Shown one piece after another: positions 24,157 to 27,996 of a stretch of DNA of 27,996 bases (the first letter of the stretch is position 1; every line of letters begins with the position of its first letter). A program made the position numbers and the translations under genes. Under the pieces are notes generated by a model, which had not been told where the DNA came from, searched no databases, and worked only from the letters and a program-made list of their open reading frames with translations. The DNA lies in assembly GCA_015658965.1 (NCBI GenBank), contig DQNX01000088.1, positions 1-27,996 of the forward strand, given 5' to 3'. This DNA comes from Gammaproteobacteria bacterium (lineage in GTDB: Bacteria > Pseudomonadota > Gammaproteobacteria > PS1 > Pseudothioglobaceae).

Positions 24157-24845
24157 TGTGTGTCGTAGTCTAGTTGACCATTGTCATGTAGGGTGTAATG
24201 GTTAAAGCCAATTCTGCTTTCATTATTAAACTGCAATGCAGTTGATGGGCATGAAATAATTCTTATATTGTCTTGACTAAATTCAGCCGCTTCATGTGCA
24301 TGGCCAAATAATACAGCTTGTATTTTAGGGTATTTAACCAGCACTTCAAAGAGATCTTTTGGATTTTCTAAAGAGAGTGAGTCATCCCAATTACTGTTCA
24401 TGGGTACGATGGGGTGATGCAAAACCACTAAGTTGTATTTAGCATTAGAATTTTTAAGGCGTTTATCCAGCTCAATTAATGCTTGGCGAGTTAAGTAACC
24501 ACTGGTTTTATCCACTTGTACTGAATCAACGCTTATGACTTCCCAAACCCCTAAGCTAAACTGATTAAATAAATTTTTATTAAAGACAGTGCTCAGGTTG
24601 TTAGCATCATCATGGTTGCCCGAAAGGATAAAAATATCTGACTGAATGGGCGTAAGAATGTGTTTTAATATTTCATACGATTTTACTGTGCCATTGTGTG
24701 CCAAATCGCCACTAATGAGTAGAGCATCAGACTTAACAGTCGATATTTGTTTGATAATGTTTGTTAGATTCTGATGGCTATTAACCCCCATTGACAGTTC
24801 ACTGTCGCCAATATGACAATCACTAATTTGAATAAGGTGATTCAT
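24147..24845 (-). CDS. cpdA: CpdA-like metallophosphoesterase (3',5'-cAMP phosphodiesterase family)
   Basis: A 232-residue calcineurin-like phosphoesterase. The metal-binding series is complete: SDCHIGD, GDLAHNG, GNHDD, LHHPIVP and FGHAHEA. In E. coli CpdA hydrolyses cAMP. Whether this organism uses cAMP cannot be seen here, and relatives act on other cyclic or linear nucleotides. It is shorter than E. coli CpdA (275). The start overlaps the end of alr by 4 bases and its end overlaps the DUF1249 gene by 10 bases, so expression should be coupled. Confidence 0.8.
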   Translation of the reverse strand: MNHLIQISDCHIGDSELSMGVNSHQNLTNIIKQISTVKSDALLISGDLAHNGTVKSYEILKHILTPIQSDIFILSGNHDDANNLSTVFNKNLFNQFSLGVWEVISVDSVQVDKTSGYLTRQALIELDKRLKNSNAKYNLVVLHHPIVPMNSNWDDSLSLENPKDLFEVLVKYPKIQAVLFGHAHEAAEFSQDNIRIISCPSTALQFNNESRIGFNHYTLHDNGQLDYDTQWL

Positions 24846-25891
24846 GTGGCGCTAATAAATTTCACACGATTGCTCACATTGGTTAATAACTCATAGCTGA
24901 TTGTATCACTGTATTTTGCCACTGTTTCAACACGAAGTTTTTTATCGCCCCATAATATGGCATTGTCCCCAACGCTAACTTGTGTGTCTCCAATGTCGAC
25001 GCAGATCATATCCATCGATACACGACCGACTAACGCACACAAGCTGTTGTTAATCAGTACGGGTGTTCCATTTTTAGCGTGCCTAGGATAGCCATCACCA
25101 TAGCCAATACCAATAATGGCTATGCTGGTTTTTTGATCGGCCACCCAAGTTGCCCCATAACCCACCGACTCGCCGGCATGGATGATTTTGACCGACATCA
25201 CGGGTGCAGATAATTGCATCACCGGCTTAAGGCCGGCCTTGTTTTTTTCAAACGGTGAGGCACCATACAGCATTATGCCAGGACGTACAAAATCAAAAAT
25301 CGCTTGTGTTTGAGTGAGAATGGCTGCAGAATTTGCCATAGAGCGCTTTGTTGTCGAGCTTGTTAGTTCGTTAAAGTGGTTGAGTTGCGTTGTATTCATG
25401 GGGTGATTGACTTCATCAGCACAAGCAAAATGACTCATGACACATTCAATGTTAATCAATGGATTGGCTTGTAAGTTTGAAAGGCAATCCGCGTATTCTT
25501 GGCTAGACAATCCTAGTCGGTGCATGCCAGTATCAATTTTTAACCAAATATTAACGGCTTGCTGAGTATGGTTAATAAATGCTATTTGTGTTGCATGATG
25601 CACAACAATAGAACAATTTAAATCAATCGCACACTGTAATTCATCTTCTGAATAAATACCAGATAAAAGCAAAATTGGTTTATCGGTTTTTGTTCTTAAT
25701 TTGAGTACTTCTGACAACTCACTTACTGCCAATAGGTCGGACCCATCGATTAAGGGCTGTATTAACTCAAGCTGATGCCCGTAGGCATTGGCCTTGACCA
25801 TCGAGACAACGTTTGCTTTTGGCGCAAAACTGTTAACGATTGATAAGTTATGGGCAAGTGCGGATTGTGAAATTGAGGCGCTGGCGTACAT
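24842..25891 (-). CDS. alr: Alanine racemase
   Basis: PLP enzyme making D-alanine for peptidoglycan. The 349 residues contain the PLP-binding lysine K33 in VKANAYGH, the second catalytic tyrosine in SVGYGATW, and the C-terminal beta domain with VSMDMICVD. The residue after VKANAYGH is Gln where nearly all family members have Gly. The gene follows dnaB by 21 bases, the same order as in E. coli, and overlaps cpdA by 4 bases. Confidence 0.94.
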   Translation of the reverse strand: MYASASISQSALAHNLSIVNSFAPKANVVSMVKANAYGHQLELIQPLIDGSDLLAVSELSEVLKLRTKTDKPILLLSGIYSEDELQCAIDLNCSIVVHHATQIAFINHTQQAVNIWLKIDTGMHRLGLSSQEYADCLSNLQANPLINIECVMSHFACADEVNHPMNTTQLNHFNELTSSTTKRSMANSAAILTQTQAIFDFVRPGIMLYGASPFEKNKAGLKPVMQLSAPVMSVKIIHAGESVGYGATWVADQKTSIAIIGIGYGDGYPRHAKNGTPVLINNSLCALVGRVSMDMICVDIGDTQVSVGDNAILWGDKKLRVETVAKYSDTISYELLTNVSNRVKFISAT

Positions 25892-25912
25892 GGTTATGCC
25901 CGAGTCAATAAG

Positions 25913-27358
25913 TTAGAAGGGCTCTTTGTCAAAATTGGCCATATTATTCAGATAGGCGGCATCCATTTGTTCATCAGGCATGCCTTGGAATTGATTTTCA
26001 TTGGCCAAATCTTCAAAGCGCGTGTATTGACCAATCCATGCAAGTTTGATACCGCCCGTTTCACCGTTTCTGTGCTTGACTATTTTTAAATCTGCCTTGC
26101 CCACTTCTTCAGGGTTGGAATAGGTTTCATCATGATATTGCTCGTCTCGATAAACAAAACCAATAATATCCGCATCTTGCTCAATAGAGCCAGATTCACG
26201 CAGATCAGACATTTGTGGCATGCGTCCTTTATTCGCTTTAGGGCGGGATTCTACACCACGATTTAGCTGAGATAATGCAATAACAGGCACGCTAATTTCT
26301 TTAGCCAGTGCTTTGAGTGAGCGAGAAATTTCCGATATTTCTTGCACTCTGTTTTCACTCTTACCATGGACGGTCATCAACTGTAAATAATCCACCATAA
26401 TTAACGATAAATCAGGATATTGTCTTTTAATACGGCGCGCTTTGGCGCGTATTTCAGTTGGGGTGATTGAAGGTGTTTCATCAATGAGAATGTTGTTTTG
26501 TTCCATCGCTCTGACCGCATGATTAAAACTATTCCAGTCAGTTTCTGTCATTTCTCCCGCACGAATTTTTTTGCTATCAATGTGTCCAAATGAAGAAATC
26601 ATTCGCAATATTAGGGCTTCAGTAGGCATTTCTAAAGAGAAAACTAATACAGGCTTGTTTTGCTCTATGGCAACATTGCCAACAATATTCATGGCAAGCG
26701 CGGTTTTCCCCATGGAAGGACGCCCTGCAATAATAATTAAATCACCATTTTGTAAACCGGAGGTGAGTTTGTCGAATTCTCTAAAGCCTGTTTCTAAGCC
26801 TGTTAGTGAGCCCTTACTGTCTGCCCATTCTTGAACTAGGTTAGTCACATTTTTAGTGATATCTTTAACGTTGACGACGTCTTGTTTTCCACGCGTAATT
26901 TGTTCGGCGATTTGAAATATTTTTCTCTCAGACAGGTCAATTAACTCTTGCACTTTAATATCTTTTGGTCGGTAAGCAGAGTCAGCAATTTCATGGCTAA
27001 CTACAATAAGTTGCCGATAGACAGAAAGCTCACGGATGTGTTTTGCATAAGCGCCAATATTTGAAATACTCGGTGTGTTTTCAGCAATTTGTGTTAAATA
27101 GGTAAAGCCACCAACCGCTTCTTCTTCGCCGGTTTTTTTTAGTTGCTCTTTGACGGTTAAAACATCAGCGGGCTGATCGTGCTCTAAAAGTAGGGCGATC
27201 GCATTAAAAATAAGCCGATGAGAGGCGTTATAAAAATCGTTAGTCGTTAGTGCGTCAGCCACTTGCTCCCAAGCCTCATTATGCAGTAACAATCCGCCCA
27301 GTACAGATTGCTCTGATTCAAGTGAATTTGGCGGTATATTGGCGTTTTCGATGTTCAT
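25913..27358 (-). CDS. dnaB: Replicative DNA helicase
   Basis: Hexameric 5'-3' helicase of the replication fork. The 481 residues match the family (E. coli 471). The N-terminal primase-binding domain (LESEQSVLGGLL) is followed by a RecA-like domain with Walker A GRPSMGKTALAMN (about residue 212), Walker B LIMVDYLQLM and the DnaB motif SDLRESGSIEQDAD. No intein is present. Upstream is the rplI terminator, so it probably has its own promoter in the 76-base gap, but I could not pick one with confidence. Confidence 0.97.
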   Translation of the reverse strand: MNIENANIPPNSLESEQSVLGGLLLHNEAWEQVADALTTNDFYNASHRLIFNAIALLLEHDQPADVLTVKEQLKKTGEEEAVGGFTYLTQIAENTPSISNIGAYAKHIRELSVYRQLIVVSHEIADSAYRPKDIKVQELIDLSERKIFQIAEQITRGKQDVVNVKDITKNVTNLVQEWADSKGSLTGLETGFREFDKLTSGLQNGDLIIIAGRPSMGKTALAMNIVGNVAIEQNKPVLVFSLEMPTEALILRMISSFGHIDSKKIRAGEMTETDWNSFNHAVRAMEQNNILIDETPSITPTEIRAKARRIKRQYPDLSLIMVDYLQLMTVHGKSENRVQEISEISRSLKALAKEISVPVIALSQLNRGVESRPKANKGRMPQMSDLRESGSIEQDADIIGFVYRDEQYHDETYSNPEEVGKADLKIVKHRNGETGGIKLAWIGQYTRFEDLANENQFQGMPDEQMDAAYLNNMANFDKEPF

Positions 27359-27376
27359 ATGCGTTGTTCAGATAAT

Positions 27377-27401
27377 AAAAAAACCCTCTTTCGAGGGTTT
27401 T
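27377..27401 (-). terminator. Intrinsic terminator of rpsR-rplI
   Basis: On the - strand AAAACCCTC and GAGGGTTTT form a 9-base stem with a GAAA tetraloop, and the strand then continues into a run of seven Ts in total. This is a textbook Rho-independent terminator 34 bases after the rplI stop and before dnaB. Confidence 0.9.
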
Positions 27402-27434
27402 AATTTTAACGCAGTTTTTAAGTTAAAAGGTTAA

Positions 27435-27890
27435 TTATTCTTCATCTTCTGAAGCTTCAACCACCACTTTAACAGCAACGTTAATATCGGTGTGTAAACT
27501 CACACTAATATCGTATTCGCCAATATGGCGAATTGCCTCTGGCATGTTAACATCGCGCTTTTCAACATCATAACCGCTAGCGGCCAAATTAGCAACAATA
27601 TCGGCTGTGCCAATAGAGCCAAACAGTTTGCCTTCATCGCCAGCGTTTGCTGTAATAGTACAAACAACACCTGACATTGTCTCTGCCTTGGCTTGTGCAT
27701 CTTTCAATGCTAATGCTTCTTTGGCTTGCAAATCAGCTTTTATGACTTCAAACTCAGCTAGGTTAGCCGTTGTTGCTGGTTTAGCCTTGCCTTGTGGGAT
27801 TAAAAAATTACGAGCATAGCCTGATTTAACGTTAGCTAAATCACCTAAGCCACCTAATTTACCAATTTTTTCTAATAAAATTACTTGCAT
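27435..27890 (-). CDS. rplI: 50S ribosomal protein bL9
   Basis: A 151-residue ribosomal protein of the L1-stalk side of the large subunit. The N-terminal domain shows the bL9 signature (MQVILLEKIGKLGGLGD, VKSGYARNFLIPQGKA). A connecting helix and the C-terminal domain (KLFGSIGTADI) follow. It ends in an acidic tail (EASEDEE). A good ribosome binding site (AGGAGC) lies 5' of the ATG, 9 bases after the rpsR stop. Confidence 0.97.
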   Translation of the reverse strand: MQVILLEKIGKLGGLGDLANVKSGYARNFLIPQGKAKPATTANLAEFEVIKADLQAKEALALKDAQAKAETMSGVVCTITANAGDEGKLFGSIGTADIVANLAASGYDVEKRDVNMPEAIRHIGEYDISVSLHTDINVAVKVVVEASEDEE

Positions 27891-27899
27891 GATTAGCTC

Positions 27900-27996
27900 C
27901 TATTTCTTGTGCTTGTCAGTGTAAGGAATCAATGCTAAAAATCTAGCTCTTTTGATTGCAGTGGTTAGTTGACGCTGGAACTTAGCACTGGTGCCA
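27900..27996 (-). CDS. rpsR: 30S ribosomal protein bS18, C-terminal part (5' end outside window)
   Basis: The last 31 codons of rpsR, stop TAG at 27902-27900. The text GTSAKFQRQLTTAIKRARFLALIPYTDKH matches the conserved C-terminus of bS18, which sits on the small-subunit platform with bS6. Immediately followed by rplI, the standard rpsF-rpsR-rplI order. Confidence 0.93.
   Translation of the reverse strand, partial: GTSAKFQRQLTTAIKRARFLALIPYTDKHKK

Noticed and set aside
25222..25248. CCGGC/GCCGG stem followed by seven Ts on the + strand inside alr, plus a 12-base palindrome AAGGCCGGCCTT
   Set aside because: It lies antisense within a well-conserved coding stretch, and no + strand gene lies upstream that would need it, so it is most likely a by-product of codons.

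Overview
The window looks like chromosomal core sequence from an AT-rich gammaproteobacterium. The gene orders (hisS-yfgM-der, rpsR-rplI next to dnaB-alr, and cpdA next to a DUF1249 gene), PdxB-type vitamin B6 synthesis and an MsbA-type exporter are typical of that class. The compact layout, low GC and a nirB-nirD-nasA nitrate assimilation block beside a fused DmsB/DmsC-like protein would suit a free-living or symbiotic sulfur oxidiser of the SUP05/Thioglobus/vesicomyid-symbiont kind. That placement is inference from overall character, not from a search. I see no IS element, prophage, CRISPR array, tRNA or rRNA.

Left part (1-7292, + strand) is nitrate assimilation. It holds the tail of a probable membrane-anchored Ser/Thr kinase, then nirB, nirD, a spacer with what looks like a frameshifted small membrane-protein gene, nasA, and a four-cluster ferredoxin fused to a DmsC-like membrane anchor. 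Together these suggest that nitrate is reduced in the cytoplasm with electrons from the quinol pool, and nitrite is then reduced to ammonium by NirBD using NAD(P)H.

Next (7289-9485, - strand) are pdxB, ung and a membrane-tethered thioredoxin-like gene, tightly packed. Divergent from them (9514-15571, + strand) is a dense run of seven genes: a TPMT-family methyltransferase, a cold-shock domain with a C-terminal membrane helix, a lysozyme-like lipoprotein, a small Rieske protein, a TrpD2/YbiB-like protein, an acetolactate-synthase-like ThDP enzyme and an aldehyde dehydrogenase. Several of these genes overlap or nearly touch. The run ends at a bidirectional hairpin terminator shared with a convergent MsbA-like ABC exporter.

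Right part: pyrG (+) is followed by a small Cys-containing gene of unknown function that overlaps the 3' end of der. The rest is on the - strand: hisS-yfgM-der (without the bamB that separates yfgM and der in E. coli), then dnaB-alr-cpdA-DUF1249-5'-nucleotidase with overlapping ends, and finally rpsR (partial)-rplI with a strong intrinsic terminator.

The points most worth a second look are the NasA/DmsBC-fusion electron path, the cold-shock/membrane-helix protein, the possible frameshifted small gene between nirD and nasA, the Rieske-TrpD2 and ThDP enzyme-aldehyde dehydrogenase pairs, and the missing bamB.
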